DNA from: Candidatus Omnitrophota bacterium
GTDB taxonomy: Bacteria > Hinthialibacterota > Hinthialibacteria > Hinthialibacterales > JAKPRU01
Direction of reading: 5' to 3'
Assembly (NCBI GenBank): GCA_029570205.1
Contig: JAKQSI010000118.1
Location: 1 to 64,000 of the forward strand
Length of the DNA stretch: 64,000 nucleotides
The stretch's first letter is position 1, and every line of letters starts with the position of its first letter. This document shows, in pieces, positions 35,492 to 44,226 of this stretch. The position numbers and the translations under genes were made by a program. Under the pieces are notes generated by a model. That model saw nothing but the letters and a program-made list of their open reading frames with translations. It was not told the origin of the DNA and searched no databases.

Positions 35492-37951
35492 TTACCACCG
35501 TGGGTAGACCTTCAACCCAAACCAGTTGGCTTCCTTTTCCGTTCTCTCCAATTCAACAAACCGGATATCGTGTACATCTGCCGAAGGAAAGAGAGAATAT
35601 GCTTTGCCGCTTTCCGTCTCAAAACTCAGAATATCGCCGGAGATTTCGCGCCCGCCCTTCCCGGAATGCGATAGCAGCCGGGCCGGTCCGTCGAACGGAT
35701 TCTTCACCCGACAGGGACGTCCCGCCTCGCTGACTATCCGGACCGACAACACCTTACCATTCTGCATCACGGAGGAGACCAGAAATCCCTCTTCCGCCCG
35801 GAGTCCGACAAAAGAAGCATTTCGCCACGCATCCGGCATGGCCGGAAATACACGAATAATTCCACGTTGGCTCTGCAAAAGCATCTCCATTAAAGCCGCC
35901 GCGTATGCAAATCCCGCCTCGAGCGTCATCGGTTCATAAGTAAACTGCGAGTAACCGAACTGCCGATAATCGCCATTTACATGCAAGGTAGATGGAGTAA
36001 TAAATCCGTTGGCATACATATCCAGCATGGCCCAGCTCATGTTCGGATATCCCGCGCGGGAGGCAATGCACGAGGCCCATGGGAATGCCCAGCCGGTCCA
36101 CATCATGTACCCTGTGCGGCGCCAGTGTTCAACGGACCGACGGATCAGGTTGCGCGTCTCCTCTCCGTCATCTATACCCAGCAGGCCGAGCGGATAAATG
36201 CCCATCAAATGCGAGTGGTGCCGATGGGAAAAATCCAAACTGTAGTCGCGGGAAATTCTAAGCCCGTTTTCATCCGTTTGATAATCGACGAGACGATCGA
36301 GGGTCTCTTTCCAGCGCCCGGCTTCGGGATCGTTCAGATTCAGGATCTCATTCGCTTCCAGTAACGATTGGGCGAGGAACCGAATCAGGTACAGATCGCA
36401 ATTCGGGTCGGAGGTCCATGCTCGAATGCTTCCTTCGTAATACTCCGGCGAACTGGACAGCGGGATGTGCAGCTTACCATCTTCGCCTTGTTCCAGTAGA
36501 TTCATGTACGTTCGCAAAAACGGTTTCATAAACGGAACGGCCTTGTTCCGCAGGAAATCCCGGTCCATGGAATATCGCCAGTGCATCCAATACTGGTGTG
36601 CCAGCCACGCTCCATTTCCCGGCCAGAACTCCGTCGGGGGGTAACCGTGAACACGCACTCCGCCCGGCCCCAGCGCGCATCCCGACCAGGCTCCATCGAA
36701 TCCGAAAAACTCACGACAATTCTTTTCGAATCGGGGCAGGCACTTCAGGAAAAAATCATATAACGGCTGACCGAATTCCAGGCGATTGGAGGTATAAATC
36801 GGCCAGGTACTTTCTTCGACATTCATGTCGAGGTGGTAATCCCCGGCCCATGGCGGCATCGCCCCGTCCAATGTCCATAATCCCTGTAACGTAATCGGAC
36901 ATCCGTTCGGGCGTGTGCTACATGCTAATTTGTACATTTCCGCGTAGTACAAATTCTCCAGTCGTGCATCCGGTACGGAAAGCGCCGAAACTTTCCAATA
37001 GTCTGCCCACCAGGCCTCATGCTCCTTGCGCAGTTCCCCGATGCCCTGCGTTCGAGCCTCCTGCACAACAGCGAGTGCCTGCCTGTCCGAATCACCTGTA
37101 TCGCTTACAATTAAAGAAACCCAAAGAGTCATCCCGCTGGAGCTATATTCGGGATGCCAGGCAACCGAGTACGAACCGCCCGTGGGGAAACGCTGATACA
37201 GGACCGTGCCTCCGGTCATCTCCCGAATCTCCGCCGGTGGATAGCCCCAATCGGACAGCGTCTTCTTTGCGCCATCATCGAGATGGTCCAATGTGGCTCG
37301 AATCGCCGGAGCGTGATCCCTGGACAGACCGTCGAATTGCATCACGAGTAACGGTTTCCCGTTCTGTGTCCACGCCCGCCATGGAACAGTGTTCGCTGGA
37401 ATCTGTAATTCTCCCTCGACAATTCCTTCATAGAGCCGAAGGCGGGCATTCAATGATTTAAAGGCTTTCTCCTCACCGTCCGCGTCAAAGGTAAATTCAA
37501 TGCGTGGCATGGGGAGACGGGTTACGTCGGTCTGGCGTTTTCCGTCCGTCCTGCGATTAACACTGCTGGGAAACATCGTCTCCCAGAGTTCTTTTTCCCG
37601 ATTCTCCGCCACCGCTTTTCGTACCCAGGGGTAGTTGTATTTCTCCGGATCGACAGGAACCTCCCTTGTCTCCCATGCGGCATAGCTGTCCAGTGTGATC
37701 TTCCAGGGGTTGCCGGTTCCCCAGATCATGGCGCCGATTTCCCCGTTGGCCAGCGGAATCCCGTCCAGCCAGCGTTCGGGCGCGCGTTCGTAGATAAAAT
37801 CGTGTTGCCGCAAGTAGGATGCCATATCCGGCATGATTAGTGATGACACAGGAGCGGCCATGGGCAATCCTCCATGGAATATCATCGCGATAAACAAACT
37901 CAGGATGACAACGGAATAGTGATTGGTTGTTTGGTAGAGCATTCCTCGCAT
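35492..37951 (-). CDS. Secreted GH95-type glycosidase (alpha-L-fucosidase-like)
   Basis: An 819-residue protein with a signal peptide in the first 35 residues (VVILSLFIAMIFHGG). The GH95 layout is visible: an N-terminal beta-domain beginning near PERWLDGIPLANGEIGAMIW, an (alpha/alpha)6 barrel with LDMNVEESTWPIYTSNRLE and DFSHRHHSHLMGIYPL, and a C-terminal beta-domain. GH95 enzymes release alpha-L-fucose or galactose by inversion; family membership is probable, substrate is not. ATG 37951 follows GGAGG; TTG at 37969 would bypass that site. Confidence 0.78.
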   Translation of the reverse strand: MRGMLYQTTNHYSVVILSLFIAMIFHGGLPMAAPVSSLIMPDMASYLRQHDFIYERAPERWLDGIPLANGEIGAMIWGTGNPWKITLDSYAAWETREVPVDPEKYNYPWVRKAVAENREKELWETMFPSSVNRRTDGKRQTDVTRLPMPRIEFTFDADGEEKAFKSLNARLRLYEGIVEGELQIPANTVPWRAWTQNGKPLLVMQFDGLSRDHAPAIRATLDHLDDGAKKTLSDWGYPPAEIREMTGGTVLYQRFPTGGSYSVAWHPEYSSSGMTLWVSLIVSDTGDSDRQALAVVQEARTQGIGELRKEHEAWWADYWKVSALSVPDARLENLYYAEMYKLACSTRPNGCPITLQGLWTLDGAMPPWAGDYHLDMNVEESTWPIYTSNRLEFGQPLYDFFLKCLPRFEKNCREFFGFDGAWSGCALGPGGVRVHGYPPTEFWPGNGAWLAHQYWMHWRYSMDRDFLRNKAVPFMKPFLRTYMNLLEQGEDGKLHIPLSSSPEYYEGSIRAWTSDPNCDLYLIRFLAQSLLEANEILNLNDPEAGRWKETLDRLVDYQTDENGLRISRDYSLDFSHRHHSHLMGIYPLGLLGIDDGEETRNLIRRSVEHWRRTGYMMWTGWAFPWASCIASRAGYPNMSWAMLDMYANGFITPSTLHVNGDYRQFGYSQFTYEPMTLEAGFAYAAALMEMLLQSQRGIIRVFPAMPDAWRNASFVGLRAEEGFLVSSVMQNGKVLSVRIVSEAGRPCRVKNPFDGPARLLSHSGKGGREISGDILSFETESGKAYSLFPSADVHDIRFVELERTEKEANWFGLKVYPRW

Positions 37952-38032
37952 TGCTATCGCATCCTCCAAAAAAGAATCTCTGGTCCTTCTGTCTTATTCG
38001 TCCCATCTATCTCCCTCCGCACAGGTAGTCTC

Positions 38033-38083
38033 TTCTCCCCCTCTCCATTCTTGGAGAGGGGGCCGGGGGGTGAGGATAACACC
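38033..38083 (-). repeat. Dispersed intergenic hairpin repeat, copy 1
   Basis: CCCCCTCTCC and GGAGAGGGGG pair in a 10-bp stem with a six-base loop, next to GGGGTGAGG. On the minus strand this reads CCTCACCCC then CTCTCC-loop-GGAGAGGGGGAGAAG, matching the copy at 44101-44142. It lies between two minus-strand genes. Confidence 0.6.
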
Positions 38084-38096
38084 CCCGGCTCCGATT

Positions 38097-39704
38097 TCAT
38101 CCGATATCCGTCAGCAGCCCGGAATCCAAGCCGTTGATCTCCACCTCCCGACGGGCCGAACCGAATGTTACCGTGAAAGTCTCTTTCGTCTCCGAAAGAT
38201 TCCACAGCAACACAGCGCGTGCGGTCGGATACCAGGCGCAAACTACCGGCTTTTCGTCCTCCACAGAAGGAACTTCCGGCAATTGGGGCAGGATCTCTTT
38301 TTTAAACGCGAACAATGACGTTAAATCCTGCGCGATCGGAATTGCCCCGTCAATCGCAACGCCGCTTTCCGGTCGAATAACAAACTTCGTCCCGCTGGAC
38401 CGCAGATCACTCGCTGCCGCCGCCTGCGCATCCGAATCGGACAGGAAAGTCCACCCCTCCTGCGCAGGTGTCTCGGTTACCTCAAACGGTATCCCGGTTG
38501 CGAGGAACAGGCTGTACGGCTGATCCTTGCTCACATACCGGCTCCATTCTCCCCAGTAGTGTTTGAACGGTCCCCGTGGTTTGTGACCGGCAATGCGCTC
38601 ATGCTCCGCAGCCTGCTTTTTCATCGCCGGGGCCAGGACCTCCCAATGCCCCAGCGGGAATGGTGTCATCCCGGACATGAACATCGTATTCCGCACATCG
38701 CTGATTGTGGAAATAACCAGTTTCGCCGCCATATTCTTTGCGGAAAGTTTATCCGCCGGAAAGGCCGTCGTCTCGCTATACGCCAGTTCAGGAGAAACGA
38801 ACCGGCGATGGAACAGCGAACTGAACAGCTCATTCGTCTTGTTATTGAGTTTCCCAAATGAATTGTCATCGAACATCAATTCCCCCACCCGCAGTGGCAC
38901 ATCCCGATAGTCTGCCAATCGAATCCCTGCCTTTTCTGCGCCCAGGTACATGACCATGTTGCCCAGACGCAGATTCGGGGCAGCCTTTTGCTGTTCCCGG
39001 AACGACTCGGTTAATTGATCGCATGTAAACTCCACCCAATCCCGCAAAATGGGAGTCAGAACACGGCGACTGACATCCTCCAGAAGTTCATTCCATTTTG
39101 CCGCAGTGTACCCGCCCCTTTTCAGAAATTGCTCGCGATGCCGATCGCAGAAACAGCCGCCGATGGTTCCGGGGCCGACCGCCAGGCGGAAATCATCGTC
39201 CAGAAAAACCTCCGAGATTCCGATATCCTGAATCCGGCGCAGAGCCTCCGCGTTTTCTTCTGTCGCGGGCGGGTGCAATGAGGTCCCCGCGTATTTCGAC
39301 CCATCCGGGCGAACGGCAATCCTCCATCGCTCCGGCGGGGTGAGTGGAAACGTCCCCGATTTCTCGCCGAGCGAGTCGCCCGGATGTCCCAACGGCACAT
39401 TCACCACATGCGCCCTCAGTCCTGCTTTCGCAAGGCGGTCCCGACATGCCCTGAGTGTGTCGGGATGGCTGTACCAGTGGCCATAGAAAAAGGCTCCCAT
39501 CCAGATATCGGTCACCCCCGCATCCTGAACCACCTTCACCCTCTCCGGTTCCTCCGCGATGGACTGCGGCGAAAGGCATAGGTGAAACGTGCGTTTCGGT
39601 TCCGTCTCGCATCCTCCGCCCCGCGCGAGAAAAAACCCGGCCCCTGCCATAGTTGAAACTTGAATCATTCTGCGCCTGGTCATTTCATCGGCGATCCACG
39701 TCAT
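38097..39704 (-). CDS. Tat-signal protein with probable TIM-barrel domain, function unknown
   Basis: A 535-residue protein beginning with a twin-arginine leader (TRRRMIQVSTMAGAGFFLAR), followed by a Cys that could be lipidated. The body shows barrel-like strands with acidic residues (VTDIWMGAFFYGH, EVFLDDDFRLAVGPGTIGG with CFCDRHREQF) reminiscent of glycoside hydrolase-like families in PVC genomes, but I cannot name one. The start ATG 39704 has AAGGAG six bases upstream. It follows the Gfo/Idh gene divergently and sits upstream of the GH95 gene on the same strand. Confidence 0.7.
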   Translation of the reverse strand: MTWIADEMTRRRMIQVSTMAGAGFFLARGGGCETEPKRTFHLCLSPQSIAEEPERVKVVQDAGVTDIWMGAFFYGHWYSHPDTLRACRDRLAKAGLRAHVVNVPLGHPGDSLGEKSGTFPLTPPERWRIAVRPDGSKYAGTSLHPPATEENAEALRRIQDIGISEVFLDDDFRLAVGPGTIGGCFCDRHREQFLKRGGYTAAKWNELLEDVSRRVLTPILRDWVEFTCDQLTESFREQQKAAPNLRLGNMVMYLGAEKAGIRLADYRDVPLRVGELMFDDNSFGKLNNKTNELFSSLFHRRFVSPELAYSETTAFPADKLSAKNMAAKLVISTISDVRNTMFMSGMTPFPLGHWEVLAPAMKKQAAEHERIAGHKPRGPFKHYWGEWSRYVSKDQPYSLFLATGIPFEVTETPAQEGWTFLSDSDAQAAAASDLRSSGTKFVIRPESGVAIDGAIPIAQDLTSLFAFKKEILPQLPEVPSVEDEKPVVCAWYPTARAVLLWNLSETKETFTVTFGSARREVEINGLDSGLLTDIG

Positions 39705-39804
39705 TTTGCGCTCCTTACGGAATCCCATTCTTTTTGTATAGTATGCCTGCTCGAAACCGGACAGTGAATATCCGGAGAATACTCCTCAATAGTCGGAGAA
39801 TGCC

Positions 39805-41133
39805 ATGAAAAATCAACCGTTCATTACCCGTCGAACATTCCTGGAAACATCCGGGAAAGGAGCCGCTGCCCTTGCTGCCGTCGTCTCAACCGCCCCGGCC
39901 ATCCTGAGCGCAAAATCGCCCAACGAAACCATTGGGGTTGGTTGTATCGGCCTCGGAGTAAGAGGCGGCACGCTGTGCCATCAGGCCGCGAAGGTTGAGG
40001 GTGTCAAGGTCGTCGCTCTGTGCGATGTCTATAAGCCTCATGTCGAAAAGGGCCTGGAACTCGGCGGGAATTCCGATGCCAAGACATACCTGGATTACCA
40101 TGAGCTGCTCGCTGATCCGAACGTCGATGCCGTCACCATCGCCACACCGGACCACTGGCATTCGCAAATGCTGATGGATGCGGCACAGGCCGGTAAAGAT
40201 ATCTACATCGAAAAGGGCTGGACCCGGACCATCGATGAAGCCAAGGCGATGCACGCGGCAATCAAAAGCAGCGGTGTAATGATGCAGCTGGGGCATCAGA
40301 GCCGCGAGCGCACGGCGGGCGTTCAGGCTCGTGAGTTGATTCGTGCAGGGGCGCTGGGACCGATTACGCTTGTTCGCACCGGGCGCTTTGAGAATCGCCC
40401 TCTCGGGCAGAATGTCTGGCGCTGGTATGGCGATTACGGCCGATACGAACGCCCTGACCCGGCGCAGGTTCAGCGCGATCTTGATTGGGACCGATGGCTT
40501 GGTCCCGCCCCCAAACGACCGTTCAGCATGGAACGATTCTGGCACTGGCGCTGCTATTGGGATTACGGAACCGGCGTTGCGGGCGATCTCCTGTCCCATG
40601 AAGTCGACTTCGCCCAGGCCATGCTCGGTTACGGAATCCCGGATACCTGCATGACTGTCGGCCTGAATGCGCTTCTGCACGACGGTAGAGAAGTCCCTGA
40701 CACCTGGAACACCGTTTACACTTACGAACAGCAAGCCTGCACCGTCACGTTCGACTGCAGCATGAACAGCTGTGCGCGGATTCAGCCCCCCGTCTTTTAC
40801 GGAAAAGAGGCTGTCTTGCAGTTTGATACCATTGCGCAATCGGTGAATACATTCGATGTCTACGCGGAACGTGGAGTGAAATACGGCGCGAAAATCGAAG
40901 CCGGAGAAATACCATCGGATGAGCCGTTCCTGAAATTCGATCCGGCAAAAACACCCGCGCAACCATACCATATCGAGGACTTCTTCCAGTCCGCTCGTTC
41001 CCGACACAAACCAAAATGCGATGAGGATCAGGCATTCATCGAGGCCGCCATTATTGTCATGGCTACCATCGCCTATAAAGAAAACCGCCCTGTCCGCTGG
41101 GACCGCGAAAAACAGGACGTAGTCTTTGCTTGA
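39805..41133 (+). CDS. Tat-exported Gfo/Idh/MocA-family oxidoreductase
   Basis: A 442-residue NAD(P)-dependent sugar or inositol oxidoreductase-like protein. The Tat leader is ITRRTFLETSGKGAAALAAV; the Rossmann motif GVGCIGLGVRGG follows at about residue 45. The usual catalytic EKP reads EKG in DIYIEKGWTRTIDEA, which may change catalysis. LLSHEVDFAQAMLG and a C-terminal YHIEDFFQSARSRHKP segment are typical of the exported subgroup in PVC and allied phyla. It is followed after 26 bases by a nitrilase-family gene. Confidence 0.9.
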   Translation: MKNQPFITRRTFLETSGKGAAALAAVVSTAPAILSAKSPNETIGVGCIGLGVRGGTLCHQAAKVEGVKVVALCDVYKPHVEKGLELGGNSDAKTYLDYHELLADPNVDAVTIATPDHWHSQMLMDAAQAGKDIYIEKGWTRTIDEAKAMHAAIKSSGVMMQLGHQSRERTAGVQARELIRAGALGPITLVRTGRFENRPLGQNVWRWYGDYGRYERPDPAQVQRDLDWDRWLGPAPKRPFSMERFWHWRCYWDYGTGVAGDLLSHEVDFAQAMLGYGIPDTCMTVGLNALLHDGREVPDTWNTVYTYEQQACTVTFDCSMNSCARIQPPVFYGKEAVLQFDTIAQSVNTFDVYAERGVKYGAKIEAGEIPSDEPFLKFDPAKTPAQPYHIEDFFQSARSRHKPKCDEDQAFIEAAIIVMATIAYKENRPVRWDREKQDVVFA

Positions 41134-41159
41134 TAGATATTCGCCCGGAGGAATGATCC

Positions 41160-42056
41160 ATGCTCTCGCTCGGTTTCCTTTTATTCAGCTTCGCCCAAAC
41201 ACAAGTGGTGAATACCATCGCCCCGCCGGACATCCTTTCGGCCTCGATCTCTGTCGCCGCGATCCAATTCTCGCCCGCCGCTGAGATTGAACAGAACACA
41301 CAGAAGATTATCGACTACCTGAAACAATGCTTCGAGCGTGGCATTCGTGTAGCCGTCTTTCAGGAATGCGCCATCACAGGTTACGACAAAGACGCGATTG
41401 GGAAGGCGAGACCGGATCAGCTGGCAGAGGCCGAAAAGAAAATCGCGGATGCCTGCAAACAGTTCAATGTCTATTCCGTGGTCGGAACCCCTTACCCTTC
41501 AAACGGTACATTGTACAACACAGCGGTGGTATTCAATCCCGAAGGGAAAGAAATCGAGCGATACGCGAAAATCCAGCTGGTCGGCGGGGATGACTGGGCG
41601 GAGCCTGGGAACACCCTGTCCATATTCGACATTGACGGAATGCCCTGCTCGATCATTATCTGCCATGACGAACGCTATCCCGAATTGGTACGCCTGCCGG
41701 TATTGGCGGGAGCGCGGTTAGTCTTTTACGTTTCCAGCGAATCCAATGTCAAGGCCGAAAGCAAGCTGGGGCCGTACCGCGCCCAGATTCAGGCTCGCGC
41801 CGTTGAGAATAATGTGTTCATCGTCCATGCAAACTCCCCGGCCATGATGTCGCACGGGCAAAGCCGCATCATCGCCCCCGATGGCAATATCATTATCGAG
41901 GCAAGCATGTTCCAGGACGAACTGATTTCCGCCATCCTGGACATGCAAAAAGCCACCGCCGAAAATGCCCAAAAAAGCTTTCGGTGCGAAACATTACGCG
42001 CCTGGTGGGAGGAAGGGATCAGGAAGGTTGTGGACCGAAGAAAAACAAAGCCTTGA
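41160..42056 (+). CDS. Exported carbon-nitrogen hydrolase (nitrilase superfamily)
   Basis: A 298-residue amidase-type enzyme hydrolysing a C-N bond. The Glu-Lys-Cys triad is E69 (AVFQECAITGYD), K137 (RYAKIQLVGG) and C168 (IIICHDERYPEL). A short hydrophobic N-terminus (SLGFLLFSFAQTQ) suggests export, unusual for this mostly cytoplasmic family. It follows the Gfo/Idh gene with a short gap and is probably cotranscribed. Confidence 0.88.
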   Translation: MLSLGFLLFSFAQTQVVNTIAPPDILSASISVAAIQFSPAAEIEQNTQKIIDYLKQCFERGIRVAVFQECAITGYDKDAIGKARPDQLAEAEKKIADACKQFNVYSVVGTPYPSNGTLYNTAVVFNPEGKEIERYAKIQLVGGDDWAEPGNTLSIFDIDGMPCSIIICHDERYPELVRLPVLAGARLVFYVSSESNVKAESKLGPYRAQIQARAVENNVFIVHANSPAMMSHGQSRIIAPDGNIIIEASMFQDELISAILDMQKATAENAQKSFRCETLRAWWEEGIRKVVDRRKTKP

Positions 42057-42074
42057 TTCTGAAGACAGCATTCA

Positions 42075-42713
42075 TCACGAATGTATTTTCTGCAGTTCCT
42101 TTACCAGAAGATCCACATCCGTCGACGGGCAACTGCTATTTGTATCCTTGTTGTGCTTCCGGAGTATTTTTGCATTCTCCAATGCCTTTTCAAGTTCGGG
42201 CATGAGCAGATCCAAAGGAGCCGAAGCCTTATCATAATCTTTGATATACTCTTTCAAACAATTCTCAACTTCATCACAGTCTTGAAATGGCCTGGTCGTG
42301 TATGTGAAATGCAATAAATACCAGAACTCAAAACAGGGCACCGATAGAGCGACGTAGATTTTATTACCCTTTGCCTTGTCTATCGCCTCATCCAAGTCCA
42401 CGTGTTTGTCGCGATCAAACACACACCATACCTGATCGTACACAACTCCCTTTCCATGTTTCGCCTCATTTTTGCGGTTGTCACGGAGTTCTATTGCATA
42501 TTTGACGATGGAAACGGGAGAGTTGCCAAGATCGGGGCCGAACACTTCCACATTCAACGGATGAATACGCCATCTCTTCTTCAATCCCTCAAGATAATTC
42601 CGTTCTGTTTTCTCCCCTTCGCAAACAACTAGAATAATATCGCCGGTTTTCTCAAATACTGGCTCCCTCAGCCTAAAGGAACGTTCTGACCATGGCCCAC
42701 GGTGTTTCTTCAT
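42075..42713 (-). CDS. RloB-family protein (AbiLii-like)
   Basis: A 212-residue RloB-like protein: ILVVCEGEKTERNYLEGLKK near residue 30, VWCVFDRDKHVDLDEAI, and PCFEFWYLLHF, a Toprim-like acidic pattern seen in this family. RloB genes pair with an AAA ATPase in restriction-linked operons and in AbiL abortive infection. The start overlaps the stop of the ATPase gene by four bases, so the pair is translationally coupled. Local GC is lower than in neighbours. Confidence 0.88.
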   Translation of the reverse strand: MKKHRGPWSERSFRLREPVFEKTGDIILVVCEGEKTERNYLEGLKKRWRIHPLNVEVFGPDLGNSPVSIVKYAIELRDNRKNEAKHGKGVVYDQVWCVFDRDKHVDLDEAIDKAKGNKIYVALSVPCFEFWYLLHFTYTTRPFQDCDEVENCLKEYIKDYDKASAPLDLLMPELEKALENAKILRKHNKDTNSSCPSTDVDLLVKELQKIHS

Positions 42714-43996
42714 TTGAATGGAAAATCTCCCAGGAATGGAATTGCACCGTACCGCCCCGCCAGATACCCCTTCTGAAGCGCTTCATCAGGACGTGGCTTG
42801 TAATCCGTCAACGGATAAAGAACCGTCGCCCCTTCGTCATTCTTCTCCGTAAACCAAATTTGATCCCGCCGGAACAGATCGACATCCAACAACGTCGTGT
42901 CGTGTGTGGTCAAGACAAGTTGCGCGTTTTCGAGATTCACCTTTGGCGATTGCATGTACCTTATTAGGTTGCGAACAAGTGATGGATGTATTTTGGCGGC
43001 GATTTCGTCTATGCAAATTGTGCATCCGAGTTTCAGCGTTAGAAGCCACGGCCCCAACAGCGAAAAGTACTTTAAGGTACCTGCCGACTCCTCATCAAGA
43101 GAAAAATAAATCCCTTTTTCTTCCCCATTCATGCAATGCTTCATGCGAATGTCCACAACTTTCTTGTCTCCCAGCGAGCGTAACGTCTTTTCTCTTTCGT
43201 CTCTCGGCATTGCATCTGGAAATGGGATTTCGTCCGGTTTGAATTCTTGAATTTGAATCTCCGTAATGCCGAGATCGGCTAGCGTGATCATAGCACCAAC
43301 GAGATCATAGAGTGACTTGTGCGCCAGCATCATTCTAATTGTGCCGTCAAATGACGGATCGGATCTAGAAAAATCCATAAACCGAAGAAAAACACCAAAC
43401 CACTGATAGACCATACTCAGCTGCTCATGATTGAATTGCGCCGCAACGGAAAGAAACAATGCATTCTCTCTCGTCCTGTCTTTCAGGCTTCTTCTTTCGC
43501 CCTTGTATTTTGAACCGAAGTTCCAATCATACTTGCCGCTATCAGGATCAAATCTACGCTCAAACCACCGTTGCGGCTGCCCTTGCGGATAGGCAATAAG
43601 CCATTCCTCATAAACTCTTTTCTTATCCAACGCGAATCCGTATTGATACCGGACTCCCTCATGAACAAATATCACCTCAAATTCACTCGGCTCCTGCTCT
43701 TTCTGGCTGTCCAATCGAAATGGTTCAACTCCCGTTTCTTCCCCAGGTTTTAGTTCGCTGGCGGATTTCTCGACAAAATCGCGCATGAATTTCATGGCCT
43801 TGATGAGGTTGCTCTTGCCCGAGGCGTTCGCCCCATAGACAGCGACGCTCTTCACCAATTTGGTATTCTTCAGACCGGGCAAGTCCAGTTCAATCAGGTT
43901 GTCCGGCAGCGTCTTGTCTCGGTTGCTCGCCACAAGGCTTAACACCTGGCGATCCCGGAACGAGCGATAATTGGTAACGGCAAATTCAATGAGCAT
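42710..43996 (-). CDS. AAA-family ATPase, RloA / AbiLi-like
   Basis: A 428-residue SMC/ABC-like ATPase. IEFAVTNYRSFRDRQVLSLV at the start and Walker A GANASGKSN (about residue 55) define the AAA_15/21 type; the late part has SAGTLKYFSLLGPWL, CIDEIAAKIHPSLV (Walker B) and QLVLTTHDTTLLD. With RloB it forms a likely phage-defence unit acting by ATP-dependent sensing and an RloB effector. Composition is visibly AT-richer than the flanking genes, a sign of transfer. Confidence 0.9.
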   Translation of the reverse strand: MLIEFAVTNYRSFRDRQVLSLVASNRDKTLPDNLIELDLPGLKNTKLVKSVAVYGANASGKSNLIKAMKFMRDFVEKSASELKPGEETGVEPFRLDSQKEQEPSEFEVIFVHEGVRYQYGFALDKKRVYEEWLIAYPQGQPQRWFERRFDPDSGKYDWNFGSKYKGERRSLKDRTRENALFLSVAAQFNHEQLSMVYQWFGVFLRFMDFSRSDPSFDGTIRMMLAHKSLYDLVGAMITLADLGITEIQIQEFKPDEIPFPDAMPRDEREKTLRSLGDKKVVDIRMKHCMNGEEKGIYFSLDEESAGTLKYFSLLGPWLLTLKLGCTICIDEIAAKIHPSLVRNLIRYMQSPKVNLENAQLVLTTHDTTLLDVDLFRRDQIWFTEKNDEGATVLYPLTDYKPRPDEALQKGYLAGRYGAIPFLGDFPFK

Positions 43997-44100
43997 TGCC
44001 TTTATTCCTTTATATCAGGTCGATTGGAACGGAATATCCGTTTGAATCTCAGAAGAAATATATCATAATCCCAAGATCACCGCAAGTAGGACAATTGGAC

Positions 44101-44142
44101 TTATCTCCCTCACCCCAACCGTCTCCCGGAGGGAGAGGGGGA
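44101..44142 (+). repeat. Dispersed intergenic hairpin repeat, copy 2
   Basis: TTATCTCCCTCACCCCAACC followed by GTCTCCCGGAGGGAGAGGGG resembles the element at 38033-38083 read on its minus strand: CCTCACCCC, then a CTCC/GGAG hairpin, then GAGAGGGGGAAG. The 230-base gap between the RloA gene and the chelatase gene holds nothing else recognisable. Confidence 0.55.
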
Positions 44143-44226
44143 AGATTTGCGGGGGAGGGCGACATTGCTATTGACGCCCCCTCTTCCCCTTCCTATCGTC
44201 ATAGTTGATTGCATTGGAAGAAGATC

